Notes: generated by a model from the sequence alone, not told the origin. Positions 50,116-61,869 are shown, counted from the stretch's first letter. The stretch: DNA of 64,000 nt from Henricia sp. BOLD:AAB3569 (GCA_037783545.1 JBBELK010000109.1:2418001-2482000); one strand, 5' to 3'. A program made the numbers and translations.

Positions 50116-50318
50116 TTTTGAGAGGAATGCGTATCCTACGTTGAAGTCGGATGCTGCACCAACGACAGCTAATTAACTTTTTAATCATTGAGCTTTGTTT
50201 TTCCGCCTTCAATTTCTTGACTATTGCTTAATTGTTATTTAACATTAAAAAACCACACTTCATGTATTACATTTACATGGTGGTAATCAACAAACTCTGC
50301 ATTTTCATAGATCAAGAA

Positions 50319-50324
50319 AAATAA
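50319..50324 (+). terminator. Candidate polyadenylation signal of the EF-hand gene
   Basis: AATAAA about 205 bases after the stop codon. It is the first clear signal downstream; the actual cleavage site is not visible. Confidence 0.45.
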
Positions 50325-50522
50325 ACTTTCATGGCAAGCAAAGGAAGAAAGACCAAACTTAAAGACACAAATTTGCATCCATTTCAAGACGTTTCTGAAA
50401 CCGTAACTATCTCGCATTAATTTTGATCTTATCAGAGCCAATCCTTTCATGATAAAAGGCTTTTTAAATTGATGCGTATCATATCACGAAAACAAATTGG
50501 ATTAACGTCTTGAACAATTGTT

Positions 50523-50922
50523 TTTACCATACCTCATACATATTCATAAAGGAGAGTCAATTTTTCACTGGTCCATTCCCCGTTACGTGCCAGTAGTTAT
50601 TTTTGCTGTTATCCGCGCGTATGCCAAAAGCGAAAGCGCAGTAAACTACCCGCGGCTACCTAGAAATAGTACACTGCGCACGCGCTTTGCAAAGCATTCT
50701 TTCTCGGCAGCCCGGGAATAGTACACTACGCATGCGCTTTACGAAACAACCGGGCGTAGCGCGTATAGCGCGCAGTACGCGCGACAGCACCGCGCGGGTA
50801 CAACACGCGTGCACGCACACGAGCTGAATGAAAAGATGGCTACACAAGCAAAATTTTACTCACCGTTTTCCTGCGGTCAGTGATTCCAAACTGGGGAAGA
50901 ATATGTATGAGGTATGGTAAAA
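50523..50922. mobile_element. 0.4-kb element with 24-bp perfect inverted ends
   Basis: TTTTACCATACCTCATACAT and the next four bases are inverted at 50899-50922. The interior is CpG-rich with GCGCATGCG-like motifs. A related left end (CTATACCTCATAAATATTC) occurs near 52405. Confidence 0.8.
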
Positions 50923-50957
50923 CAAATACTACATGGTTAATTTCGGGTGGATAGTAT

Positions 50958-51125
50958 ACAAATATTGACTGCAATGAGGGGCATGGTTAAGATTATAGGC
51001 CCAAGGTGATCTCGAAGCCATGACTATGCCCCGAGGCAGAAGCCGAGGGGCATAGTCATGGCTTCGAGATAACCGAGGGCCTATAATCTTAACCATGACC
51101 CGAATAAACAGCAGTCAATATTTGT
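50958..51125. repeat. 168-bp near-perfect palindrome
   Basis: ACAAATATTGACTGC opens and its inverse closes the structure. The inner 24-bp arms (51010-51033, 51047-51070; ATCTCGAAGCCATGACTATG...) pair perfectly around a 13-base loop. Confidence 0.9.
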
Positions 51126-52557
51126 TTAATATATCGAATGTGTAGATTTCTGTCATTTGGTTAGGTTAAAAGTAACGATACACAATCACAGTCATGACAG
51201 TGGTCCTTGAGTTTCGATTTCGGAAGCTGGTCTACGTCGGAAAAGTTGTATATTTACAGCAAACAATTGTAGCATAATCACCTGGCACTTTAGTAGCACA
51301 TTTCACCTGACACAGTTTCCACTGTAGGCCACTTCTCTTATTTACTTAAGAACTTCATCATCTACGACAGACGACAAAACGACTTCGTCGAGATTCCGCC
51401 ATTAGGCCTATACCGTTCTGCTGTATGTTTACGTGAAGCGCCCAGTTGCATAGTTGGTGCACAGCTAAGCTAACACATGTAATGCGCGCGTCCGGAACTC
51501 GCTAAATGACTATGCCCGGTGGGCATACACGCGCCGGGTCTAGCTGATTCAATGCCCCCACTTTTAACCAATCAGTTGACAGGAATCTGCGCATGAGGTA
51601 TATATTCGATATTAGCTCCCCTCGTTATTGAAAGTTGACACGCTACTTCCTTCGGCCTCCGCCCTCGGGATCAAGCGTGTCAACTTCCAATGCCTCAAAC
51701 CATGTGATATTTGTATACTAGTCTACAAAATACGATTATAAAATACATAATCAACGAGAAAAGAAAATAGAAACGTACAATTTATTAACTTGCATGTACT
51801 GCTTAAACTATGCTTTGCATCTTATATTTTCTTGCTTCCTCAAATTTTCTGTTTGTGACTTCCATTAAAACCTGGTGTATTCAGCATAACCATCGCTTGG
51901 AATTGTATTTTTCCTTGCAGTCTCTGATATTCCCGTTTTTAATCGCTTGGAATTGTATTGTTCCTTGGAGTGTCTGATATTAGTGTTTTTAATCGGATTT
52001 GGAGTAGTGGTTTTAAAGGGGAATTACCAAGCAACAAAAGACCTTGTGCTCAACAAGTGCAACTCGTTATTTTAATGCAAAGAACAATAAATATTACCCA
52101 CTGAAAAGCGGATACGACGGAACTTCGCAAAGAATGGCAATTTTAGCGATGCGTCGCACTATGGGTGCCGACATTTTGTTCGAATACTGGGCAAAGTATG
52201 GCGTCTTTGCGCACAAGTCCTTTGGGCATTCAAATGGCAATACCCGAAAAGGTTGTCCGCAAAAAACGTATTCGTATCAAACCAAACCAGCTGTTAATAC
52301 GTTTGCAGCTGTCAATACGCCTAAGACTTGTTAGCTTCAAGTTTGAATTTCAAAGTAAACGACCTTTTAAACTTTCTTTAAGACAGGCGCTATTTGTATA
52401 TTACTATACCTCATAAATATTCGTCAGGCAGCCGCAGTATTTCATTGGCCCATTCCAGCAATTCGGTTTGAATGGTCTTAAACATACGTTTTAAATAGGA
52501 TAGGCGCATGGACGCTGATAATGCGTTCAAGCCCCTATCGGGTTTAAAACGGATTGC
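51126..52557. other. No gene recognised
   Basis: Includes a duplicated 45-base block at about 51893-51990 (ATCGCTTGGAATTGTATT...) and a 96-residue frame at 52044-52334 with no recognisable domain. Confidence 0.45.
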
Positions 52558-53345
52558 TTAAAGGTACACACCGGCCTAGTGTTTACATGATTTAGTGATG
52601 AAGCAGTATTGACAATACCTTTTTTATGGTCGTTGTGAAAAAAATCTAAATATCCCGTAATTTACTAAAGAAGTGCAAAATTAACAAAAACGGTAAAAAG
52701 ACGGGTTGTACGCTTTACCAGCCGTTGCAACTACGCGCGAGCTTCACGACTTTGTCACAAACGATTCGCTCTTTTCCTACTCGGGATATCTCAAATTTTC
52801 TGATCACGATTTCACTGGACAGCCCGGACGACCGATTATGAATTTCCGTTTTCTCTGGAGAAGTTAGCATCATGTTTTTTTCTTCACGAACGTACATGTA
52901 CACCCACCAACCCGCCGTGTGTGCACTCGGGATTTGCCGTGCTGCGCGGTGCGATCCACCGTAGTTTGCCATACTAGCACGCGCTCGCTGAGTCCCATTC
53001 TCCGGACTCTCTAAACAAATATTTCTGTTCGAATTTTTATACTTATGTTCAACTTTGTTTCATACCTGTAATAATAGTCTCTCTTTTGTCAATTACTTAT
53101 AAATATTGTGGAAAAATCAGAGTTGAATTTGGTGAGAAACTTTAGTAAGAAACTTTCCTGCGACTGGACATGCGACTGGACACAAAACTAACTCGCAAGA
53201 CCATTTGACTTTTCGGAACCAGAATCTGTCACGTGAACCTCTGTTTTTTTGAAAATTGCTAAAAAACGGCCAAATTCTGTGGTTTCTTTTCAGGATATGT
53301 TCAGTTTATTTCGGAAGGGCATTCAGAATCTGGTATGACCTTTAA
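52558..53345. mobile_element. TTAA-flanked element, inverted copy of 45659-46501
   Basis: TTAA at 52558-52561 and 53342-53345. The sequence is the reverse complement of the intron 1 copy, except that about 45 bases near the right end are deleted. Confidence 0.85.
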
Positions 53346-53997
53346 TTACCAGGTTGATTACATGTGTACTGGGTGATTCTTTAGACAGCCGATTAGCTCA
53401 CTGGGTGCCTTACCCTTGTAGCAAATATCATAGATTGCTGTGAACAGTGGAAACCTGAAATAGAACAGACCAAGTCAATAAATGCATAGTTCCGACCTGT
53501 CAATCAATCGAACCCGCCGACCAATCACAACAGAGCTAGCAGATATCACTGACATAGGTCAAAGTGCACTTTCTCACAACAACATGATCACGCGATATGT
53601 TCTGCCGGCCCCATACAATTTGTACAGTGTTGTATGCGATGATCGATCCGGGTGAATTTTTGTTTCAAGGCCGGACGTTTCGTTGTTCAAAGGTACGAAA
53701 GCACGTATGTCATGATATGACATCCCTGTATTACTGGCCCTTTACTCTGTGTGTTCTAAGATAACTGTCGACCCTGAAACATGAATGCCTTTGAGTTTTA
53801 TCCATTTAATCTGTGCTTTCTGTTGAAAGTCCCATTGCTTTGTGCGTAGTGTGCCGCCATTTTTGACGATAGCGTGTGAGCCATAGCAACAATATCCACG
53901 GGGGCGGGGCTAACTAGGCAAACTCGGAACTATGCATTGTACTGAAACCCCAGAAAATGTTGAGCTGAAGCAAGGAAACAGGGTGTGGCATCTCAAG
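53346..53997. other. No gene recognised
   Basis: Non-repetitive-looking DNA without a supported frame. Confidence 0.45.
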
Positions 53998-55035
53998 AGG
54001 TAGTGGGCCATTTAAACAGGCGGGGAGTGAAGTGGCCGTCAAAATGAGAGCAGTTGCCAAAATTCGAACGACTGTCAAAATGAGAGCGGTCAACAAAATG
54101 ACAGTGGCCACCAAAGTGGGTGTGGCGGCCAAAATGGGTGTTGCGGCAAAAATTAGTGTAACTGCCAAAATGGGAGTGGCCACAAAAATGAGTGGCCGAC
54201 AAATAAAGCCAAAAAAATGACAGTGGTTGCCAAAATGGGTGCGGCCGACAAAATAAGAACGGCCAAGAAAATGATAGCAGCCAAAAAAATGGATGTGGCC
54301 GTGAAGATGGGTGTTTTAATCCATGGTGTTTACATTGTGTATAAATCATTGACATGATTTTAGTGGGATTATATTTTAATTTTAATTCAATTTTATCTGT
54401 ATTTTAAAGTACATTTTTTTCTCCTTCATTCCTTTGTAAAGCGCCTTGGACATTTAAAAAAATGCTATATAAGTGTATTTATTATTATTATTATTATTAA
54501 TATAGGTGTGGCCGCCAAGATGGGTGTGGCCGCCAAATATTTATGGGTTTAAGTGGAGAACCCCAACAAATCTGAAAAAAATATGAAACTGCAATTGTGA
54601 AGCTGAAATTGTGAGCGCGAAGCCCGAAGCCCTAACGGCGTGGGGTCCAGGACATCTTGATGAATTAATGTCCCCAGTTGGTGAATTTTATGGCCTTAAG
54701 AATGGAATTTTTAACTGAATGCTGGCTTGCACATGGGTGCGCTAGCAAGTGGCAAGTACTGTACTGTAAAAAAAAAAAACGGACAATAAAATCAACGGTT
54801 ACGCATAGGGAAAACCTGAAATATGTCAGAAAAAAAAACCTGATATTACATTTTTAAAAACCTGAAATTTCACACCCCTGCAAGATGGGTGTGGCTGCCA
54901 AGATGAGTGTGGCTGCCAAGATGGGTGTGGGTGCCAAGATGGGTGTGGGCGCCAAGATGGGTGTGGCCACCAGGATGGTAGTGGCCGCCAAAATGGGTGT
55001 GGCCACCAGGATGGTTGTGGTCACCATATGACAGT
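53998..55035 (+). repeat. 18-bp minisatellite (GTGGCCGCCAAAATGGGT), interrupted twice
   Basis: Units run at 53998-54310, 54505-54540 and 54885-55035. Interruptions are a SINE-like tail (54310-54505) and about 340 bases of other DNA (54541-54884). Because the unit is 18 bp, frames stay open and encode repeated VAAKMG-like hexapeptides on +. This is explained by the period, not by a protein. Confidence 0.9.
54375..54505 (+). mobile_element. SINE 3' end
   Basis: GTAAAGCGCCTTGGACA, then ATGCTATATAAGTGTA, then (TTA)n match the tail layout of invertebrate tRNA-derived SINEs. The head was not found. Confidence 0.6.
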
Positions 55036-55061
55036 GGTTAAAAGGTTAAAACATGACCCAC

Positions 55062-55168
55062 CTGTCAGCCATATTGTTTGCTTCCAGCATAATATGAATC
55101 TCGTCAGCAGTCTGGGGTCCTTGTAGCTTCTGACCATTCAGCATTTCCTTCGCCAACTCTTCAATGGT
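55062..55168 (-). CDS. Single internal exon, spectrin-repeat-like
   Basis: On the - strand a 107-base exon lies between acceptor TTACTTTCAG and donor GACAG|GTGGGT, starting at phase 0 and ending at phase 2. It encodes 35 residues plus two bases, beginning TIEELAKEMLNG and ending ADEIHIMLEANNMAD with a split Arg codon. The heptad-like pattern and the ...ADEI...LE...DR ending resemble a helix of a spectrin-type repeat, as in spectrins, plakins or nesprins. That is a family-level guess from pattern only. No neighbouring exon was found, so the gene would be mostly outside the window or carry very long introns; the retrotransposon starting 390 bases to the right would sit in its intron. Confidence 0.45.
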
Positions 55169-55559
55169 CTGAAAGTAACAGATTTTACTTCTTATGGCTG
55201 TGGAACAGCTTTCGTACAAACTGAAAACATAGATGCCGGTATTCACTGTACTGAAAAGAGGGGCTAAACCCATTTATTCCCTAACTCGTTCCTCGAACGT
55301 GAATGAAATATTTTCTCATACGCCTAACTACTGTAAAAACATCCTGCAAAAGAAAAACACGTTAGTAATACATACCGTTTTGGGGAGCACCGATCTTGAG
55401 GCCAAGCGCGGAGTGGACAATTGTCCCCTCCTAAGTAAAAACCAAAGAATGGGCCATGCATGTGCGGAAGTGCTTTAACAATTTATTGCTTTCTTTCTTT
55501 TCAAATTAGTTACTGCATAACAATCTTTGTTATTACTAAATTATAATAACGGTACAATT

Positions 55560-55943
55560 TTAGATACCTAGATTCGTAGACACTTTCAGCCTACTTTCCT
55601 CCGAGTCTTCAATGTACGAGTCTTTGGCCGTTTCTGAACGCCATTGTCCATGCTTCTTAAAGAGACGATCCGGAACTCCGGCGTTAGCGGCCGCTGAGGC
55701 GCCGCCCGCTCTTAAGCTATGCAGCCCGAAGCGTTTTGGATCTAAGCCAACTGAACCAAGAGCACTCTTGAGTAATTCTAAGCACCTAGAATAAGACAAT
55801 TTACCTTGCTTGAGAACATGCTTATTCTGTGATTTAAAGTATTGTAATGGTCTGAACAGAAAACCCTCGTCTGTGTCATCGTGCAACTCTGCTGCTTCCA
55901 TGTACCTGCGTAGCATGTTAATGGGACATGTGGGTGTTTTCAA
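55560..55943 (-). pseudogene. Tyrosine recombinase, C-terminal catalytic part (DIRS/Ngaro-class retrotransposon)
   Basis: The - strand frame encodes the C-terminal half of a tyrosine recombinase, the integrase of DIRS/Ngaro-type retrotransposons. It inserts circular cDNA without a target duplication. HSLRAGGASAAANAG holds the His-x-x-Arg pair, KKHGQW the third catalytic His/Trp region, and ETAKDSYIED the nucleophilic Tyr. It begins abruptly at KTPTCPINMLRRYMEAAEL with no start codon of its own. The preceding part of the same protein lies 5.3 kb to the right (61230-61869), separated by inserted repeats. The frame is intact and ends in a stop at 55560. Confidence 0.85.
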
Positions 55944-56832
55944 TGCTCCTTCGCTGCGCTCATACGCATGAAAAACAGTTTCGTTCTATACACAGACTCA
56001 AATAACCACGCACAGAACATGAAATAGGTTTAACTTAATTTATTGAGACAGCATGGGATCGCGGCTCCAGTACACAATGAACTGAATGTCTCCAATCTAT
56101 ACAAACAATATATAACCAAGTCACTATACAGCGAATATGACAGAAAACACAAGACCAGTCTCGATGACTAAAAACTTTAGAAACCTCGGTGGCTCTCGGG
56201 CATAAGCATGCCTTCAATGCTTACATTATGTCCTGTGGTAACCATCTGAAACTAAGCCCTTTAGGCTCTTCGGACATCGTCCTGCTTTCAACAACTCAAA
56301 CAACATAGGCTACATTTAAACAAGTAATAGTAAGAGTAATACACTGGTTTAGTACATTGTTGGTGTTTACAAAACGAAAAGGTCTATCATGTGAAAAATG
56401 TTCATCGAGATTGTTAGAACACAACACGAAAAGGCAGAAATCGTAAGCATAAAATATTTCCATGTGCTACGACAATCAGAGAATTCTCTGGGATCGAGAA
56501 CTCGCCCAGGAACATAGCAACGCTTTTGACGTCAGTCCAAGCAGTAACAAACTACTGGCGCTCGGAGGCCACGAAAAACCTCCTTTATTTTATCTTTGTT
56601 TATAGGAGGAAACGTGGGTGCATCCTAGGACATCAAAAAGAGGCGCACTCCCCTTATCATTGCCACATTACCTAGGTTTGTTCCCGGGTTTTTGAAACAA
56701 TTGAAATTTGTTAAAGAGGGGCAAGCTCAAGGGAAACACTTATGAGCGCCCTAAGGTGGATTCTTCGAGTGCGTAAAAGGAACGAATTAAACCGATTATC
56801 TGCAATGCTAATACCCGAGTTGTACATTATTC

Positions 56833-56904
56833 TAGACTGGTTCCCGCTCCACATACAACGACTGAATTCAGTCTAGTCAAATTTTTGGTCCGGGTACCAG
56901 ACTA
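56833..56904. mobile_element. 72-bp element with TAGACTGGTTCCCG ends and 9-bp duplication
   Basis: TAGACTGGTTCCCG opens it and CCGGGTACCAGACTA closes it (imperfect inverse). ACATTATTC is duplicated directly outside both ends (56824-56832, 56905-56913). It is the smallest of three delimited family members. Confidence 0.85.
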
Positions 56905-57072
56905 ACATTATTCCGACTATGTGCATGAGAGATAAGTAAAAGGACTAACTGCAGAATTGTCCGACTGAATATTTTTACATGGGAATAAAAATCGGACGAA
57001 CTTGATCATTAAGTAAAAAGCTAAAGACAATGTAATTTACTTTCCGTTTTCGGCTCTCGTTAATGTATAACA

Positions 57073-57780
57073 ACAATTAACACTCGTACGCATGAAAGAT
57101 TCCGATGTGCTGTGAAAATCAGAGCATGAAAAAACGTGCATCTAGAGTTGATGATTCAACCAATTACGGCCCTTAAGGCCCTTCAGACCGGACAAGGTCC
57201 GTTTCCCTTCAACTCGCTTCCAAATACTAATTGTACTCTCAAAAATACATAAAAACATTAATAAGAGTTCCAAGTTGAACGAGTTTCTAACGGATTATTG
57301 CAAAAGCCATTCACGAATATCAACTATATTATTGCGGCAGCAGTTGTGAATGACACCAAAAATCGAGATTTCAGAAAAATTAAAACCGTAAGAAATCGTT
57401 TTACATAACAATTCACTCTACACACGAAAAAACAAAATCGTACGCATGAAAGATTCCGATGTGCTATGAAAATCAGAGCATGAAAAAACGTGCATCTAGA
57501 GTTGATGATGCAACAAATTACGGCCCTTAAGACAAGGTCCGGTTCCTTTCAACTCGCTTCAATTATACTAATTCTATACTCTAAAAATTACATAAAAACA
57601 TTAATAAGAGTTCCAACTTTTTGAACGAGTTTCTAACGGATTATTGCAAAAGCCATTCACGAAAATCGACTATATTATTGTGGCAGCAGTTGTGAATGAC
57701 ACCAAAGATCGAGATTTCAGAAAAGTTAAAACCGTAAGAAATCGTTTTGCATAACCATTCACTCTACACACGGGCTATAC
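57073..57780 (-). repeat. Two tandem copies of a ~330-base repeat
   Basis: Copies begin near 57088 and 57441 with CGTACGCATGAAAGATTCCG and end with AAACCGTAAGAAATCGTTTT. Each includes the GGAC-NNN-GTCC block, in - strand sense, and CATTAATAAGAGTTCCAA. Confidence 0.9.
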
Positions 57781-59544
57781 AATAGGTACGCAACTGCGTG
57801 TGGTTTTAGACTTTATAATGACCGAGAATTATACCAAAATAATAGCTTCTTTGATATTATCGCTTATAAATATAGTTTGTACAAATATAGAAACATGTTG
57901 TCAGTCCACTTAAAACTATTGTGGTCGTTATACGGCTATCGAGGGCGCATAACCCGCTGCTTGCTTATAAAATCATATTCGACACCAAGTAGGAAAACGA
58001 ATTCGATAGTGTCCGTTTGTGTTATCGGTATAGCACAAAAGTTAATAAAAATCTTAGCGCAAAAAACCGCGTCCTCCACAGGCAAACCAAAACCATCCAA
58101 AACTCCATATAGACCAACACAATATATTCCAACCACGTCATAATGTTAAATAACTTAAGGAATGACCATTCATGCATAGCGCGTTATGAACACCGCGTTA
58201 AAGTTGCTGTGGTTTAAACGTTATACGACCGGAAATTTCCTTAGCATATAGAATTTTTCGTCTTTCAGATCATTCACGTGCCCAAAAAATGCATTTTACT
58301 AACCAGCCAACAATTCACCTTCAGAAAACACAGGGTAGGCCTATTGACGGAAGTCTTTAAGCAAATTGAAGACAATTTAAACAGCTAGAATCCCCCCTTC
58401 CACATTATTTTAGTTTTTCTGTTTATCATGGAGGTGTATGTGTCTACAACACCATCACAACTTGTTTTTCACAAAAAATCGACAGACTTTTGCTTAAAAC
58501 GTAAAGCAGTTCCGACCCTCTTCACCCAAATTCTGAAACGCTCGAGGTCACTCGGCTTGTTTATCAACAGGGTGTTGACGTCATCATGAGAAAGATACAA
58601 AACGGTCTGTGCAGTATTGAATGGAAAATACACGAAGTGAATGTTTATCATGCCTATTTTGTCCTTGTAATTCAAAATACAAACGTGAAAAACACTTCAT
58701 GTAATGAAGCAATCTACTATTACCTGTTTTATGAAAAAACGATGAAATTGTGGCTCACAGTGACTCTCTTTTGAAGTAAATACTGGTGCATTGCGACGGG
58801 TGGTTTTGTCAGGGAACGAACGGCATTCACAGCGGTCTGTGTACGGTCCACTGCGGCGTAGTTTCCATGTGTTTGGACATCGGCCGTACAAGTTATAGAA
58901 TGAGCGACTCATTTTTCTCTCTCTTGGTAATAGAAAAGAAAATCTTTCTGCTCTTTTGTTTTCATAGTGTCTGGTAAAAACATGCAACCACGCAGCTACT
59001 GGGCATATCTCTGGCTTTTTGGAACAACAAAATTCTTCAAAAAACACCATCTAAAAGAGACGGTTTGTCTAAGTTTTTTGCGTGTAAACGTATGGAGCTA
59101 ACTATCGTGTTGACTTCTCTTTCTCAGGATTGCGGCACGGGGTCACGCGCATATCATGAATACCTAATGAGCGTTTTAGAAATCGCGAAAATCTCATTTT
59201 CGAAAAACGCACTTTTGCTTGCAATTTATCCACTTAAAACCGACAATTAAAAAATAATAAAAATCCACGTCGGCAAGAGGGATGTTTGAACTATCGAAAA
59301 AAGCCTAAATGCTGGATTTTCGTCAAGGGGGATTCTTCCTCTTTAAGGACAAATGCTAAAGTTCAAAAGTTCCGTCTGTACGGTGTATAACCGTATACAG
59401 GCCTGAACCTGTTAATAATAGAACAAGTAGGAATTATAATAGATAAGATACCGAAAAGTATGGATTGGAAAATAATATTGGTGACAAAAATGTAGAAAGT
59501 TAATATTTTCTGGCTGATCTGCATAGGACTTTGATACGTACTAA
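57781..59544. other. Spacer within unit 1; no secure gene
   Basis: A 117-residue - strand frame (58697-59050) and a 68-residue - strand frame (58469-58675) occur. The latter has a LSHDDVNTLLINKPSDLERF stretch faintly like a reverse transcriptase palm. Neither is called. Confidence 0.4.
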
Positions 59545-59880
59545 AAAAAACAAAATCGTACGCATGAAAGATTCCGATGTGCTATGAAAATCAAAGCATG
59601 AAAAAACGTGCATCTATGAGTTGATGATTCAACAATTAAGGCCCTTGAGGCCCTACGGACAAGGTCTGGTTCCCTTCAACTCGATTCTAATTAACTGATT
59701 CTACTCTCAAAAATACACAAAACATTAATAAGAGTTCCAAGTTGAACGAGTTTCTAACAGAATATTGCAAAAGCCATTACAAATATCAACTATATTAGGT
59801 GGCAGCAGTTGTGAATGTCACGAAAGATCGAAATTTCAGAAAAGTTAAAACCGCAAAAAAAATCGTTTCGAAAACCAATA
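59545..59880 (-). repeat. Third copy of the ~330-base repeat
   Basis: Matches the copies at 57088 and 57441 with substitutions, including the CGGAC-AAG-GTCTG block and GGCAGCAGTTGTGAATG. Confidence 0.9.
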
Positions 59881-61229
59881 AATCGCTTAACAATTGCACA
59901 ATAGATACCGTGTACCCTGCGAGTTGGTGGTTCCTCGGGCTAGCGTCATACAACTGTATCGTTATGATTTGTGCTGGAATGTGACCAAAAGCTCTACAAT
60001 GATCTGAATGGTATCGAGACTTGGCTAAGACTTGCGTTTCTTCACGGCGCAGAGGCAATTCTGCTAGCGACCATGGCACTACTTGTAGGGTGCACAGTAA
60101 TTTGGAGTCCGGCTAAAGAGGCAAATTTCACGACCAGTGATGTCCTGGCATACATCAGATAGGCGGATAAAGCTGAAAAAGCCTGTGGGAAAACAAAAAC
60201 GCCGTACAGACCATAAAGGGCGGGTGGGTGGGAAACCGTATGTGTAGTGTATACAAACATGGAGCAATAGACATTCAGTGAGAGTGCATAAGCCTGAAGT
60301 GGCGAAACACGCCAGAATGCCCTCTTAAATGCAAAAGTAGTCAATTGATATGTAAATGTCTGGAGGGAAAGGAATGCAAGGGAAGAATGTAAAGGCATTT
60401 GATCTATGTACCGAACGAAACTAAATTTTCAATGCTCCTTCGCTGCGCTCATACGCATGAAAAACAGTTTCGTTCTATACACAGACTCAAATAACCACGC
60501 ACAGAACATGAAATAAGTTTAACTTAATTTATTGAGACAGCATGGGATCGCGGCTCCAGTACACAATGAAACATGCTGAAGAAAACAAAGTATTAATTGT
60601 GTGCACCTGGAAAATGATGAAGGCAGGCAGGATCCGGTGAAGAAGTGTCGGTGCCGTCTTGCCTTTTACGTTTTCGATCTCATTGTGAAAAAGGTCTCTT
60701 CCTTTGATTTGAAGTTGATCCGAAGAAAAAGAAACCCAGTTTTAATTCGTGTCCATATATTACACCGTTGCCCAGCCCGTTTCGCTATCGACGGCAATGC
60801 AGATCTTATACGTATCCGTTCGTGTAACTCTCCGGGGCGTCCTGCTAACCGTAGTCGGGGGCCGGGCCGCACAGGGATCCGATCTCTCCGTTAAGGCCGC
60901 AGTGAGTTGTCTATAACTGGTTTGTCAGTTGCCCTGGTCTGGCCAAATCCTTCGCCTATAGAAGACTATTTTTAGTTCAATAATGGAAAATCGAGAACCA
61001 GAGTTCTTGCAGATAAGTCAAGACTGCAGCGTATACTGGGAATAACGTATGTGTAGTGTATACAAACATGGAGCAATAGACATTCAGTGAGAGTGCATAA
61101 GCCTGAAGTGGCGAAACACGCCAGAATGCCCTCTTAAATGCAAAAGTAGTCAATTGATATGTAAATTTCTGGAGGGAAAGGAATGCAAGGGAAGAATGTA
61201 AAGGCATTTGATCTATGTACCGAACGAAA

Positions 61230-61869
61230 CTAAATATATGTAGCTCCAATAAGAACCCACGCCCGTTGTCTGAAAACATCTGTTTTACTCTTACAAATGA
61301 AAATATTAGCATGAGAGGTGTGCATTTTTACATCACATCGTCGAATGTTAATTAGCTCGTCATGCCTAAGAAATCCTGCAAATGATGTGAGAGTCATGGT
61401 ACATAGTCTGATGTCGAGCAGATTGTTGGAAGAGCCATATTTGCCAACAATAGCTTTAAGTATATCAGGTTATTATATTAGGATCCTTCTTGACAATAGG
61501 TTTGGCTAGAATCTTTTTGACACCGAGTACCACTGTATGTAAAAAGGAACTGTCACAAGGATTTGTGGCATCTGGTAAACAGTCATGTTTCCATTTTATG
61601 GCATAAAAGACCGACTCTATTCTAGAGAATGGAGCATTTGACTGGTACAGCTGAATTAAATACCGGCTGATGAAAGTCTGAGTAGCTGGCAGACATGGAA
61701 TGTTATGTTCCTCACACCAGTTTTGCCCATGAGCAAAAGCTCTGTTGTACCTAGTAAGTACAGTGTTGGGAGCTCTGGACGCTGTTAAGACGTCACTCAA
61801 TGCTTGGTTGAAAGCTTTGCCTTCAAGCGTCAATCTGTAAAATACAAGTTTTATAGAAACTAAACACAT
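61230..61869 (-). pseudogene. Tyrosine recombinase, N-terminal and first catalytic part, frameshifted
   Basis: The - strand frame from 61869 encodes the N-terminal, DNA-binding part of a retrotransposon tyrosine recombinase (ALSDVLTASRAPNTVLTRY, then FISRYLIQLYQSNAPFSRIE). It hits a stop at 61465. The protein continues in the next frame from about 61469 to 61230, with FLRHDELINIRRCD holding the first catalytic Arg and CKSKTDVFRQ the Lys region. A small indel near 61470-61485 explains the shift. TTTTACAG at 61835-61842 could be a splice acceptor for this ORF, because the first 11 residues do not look like recombinase. The remaining catalytic residues are at 55560-55943. Confidence 0.8.

Larger units (their letters stand above)
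55944..61236. mobile_element. Two tandem repeat units inserted in the recombinase gene
   Basis: Unit 1 (55944-60424) and unit 2 (60428-61236) begin with the same ~140 bases (CAATGCTCCTTCGCTGCGCT...) and end with the same ~180 bases (...GTACCGAACGAAACTAAA). Unit 2 looks like a large internal deletion of unit 1, with its own 60575-61040 middle. Unit 1 contains the 56246-56695 block shared with 3290-3830 and three copies of a ~330-base repeat. No protein domain is convincing. The insertion separates the two catalytic parts of the recombinase. Confidence 0.75.

Noticed and set aside
52715..52972. 85-residue - strand frame also seen in the 45.7-46.5-kb copy
   Set aside because: The two element copies differ by frame-shifting indels upstream, so the frame is not conserved as a protein.
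54032..54220. Repeated VAAKMG-like peptide frame
   Set aside because: An 18-bp unit automatically preserves frame; no start context or splice support.
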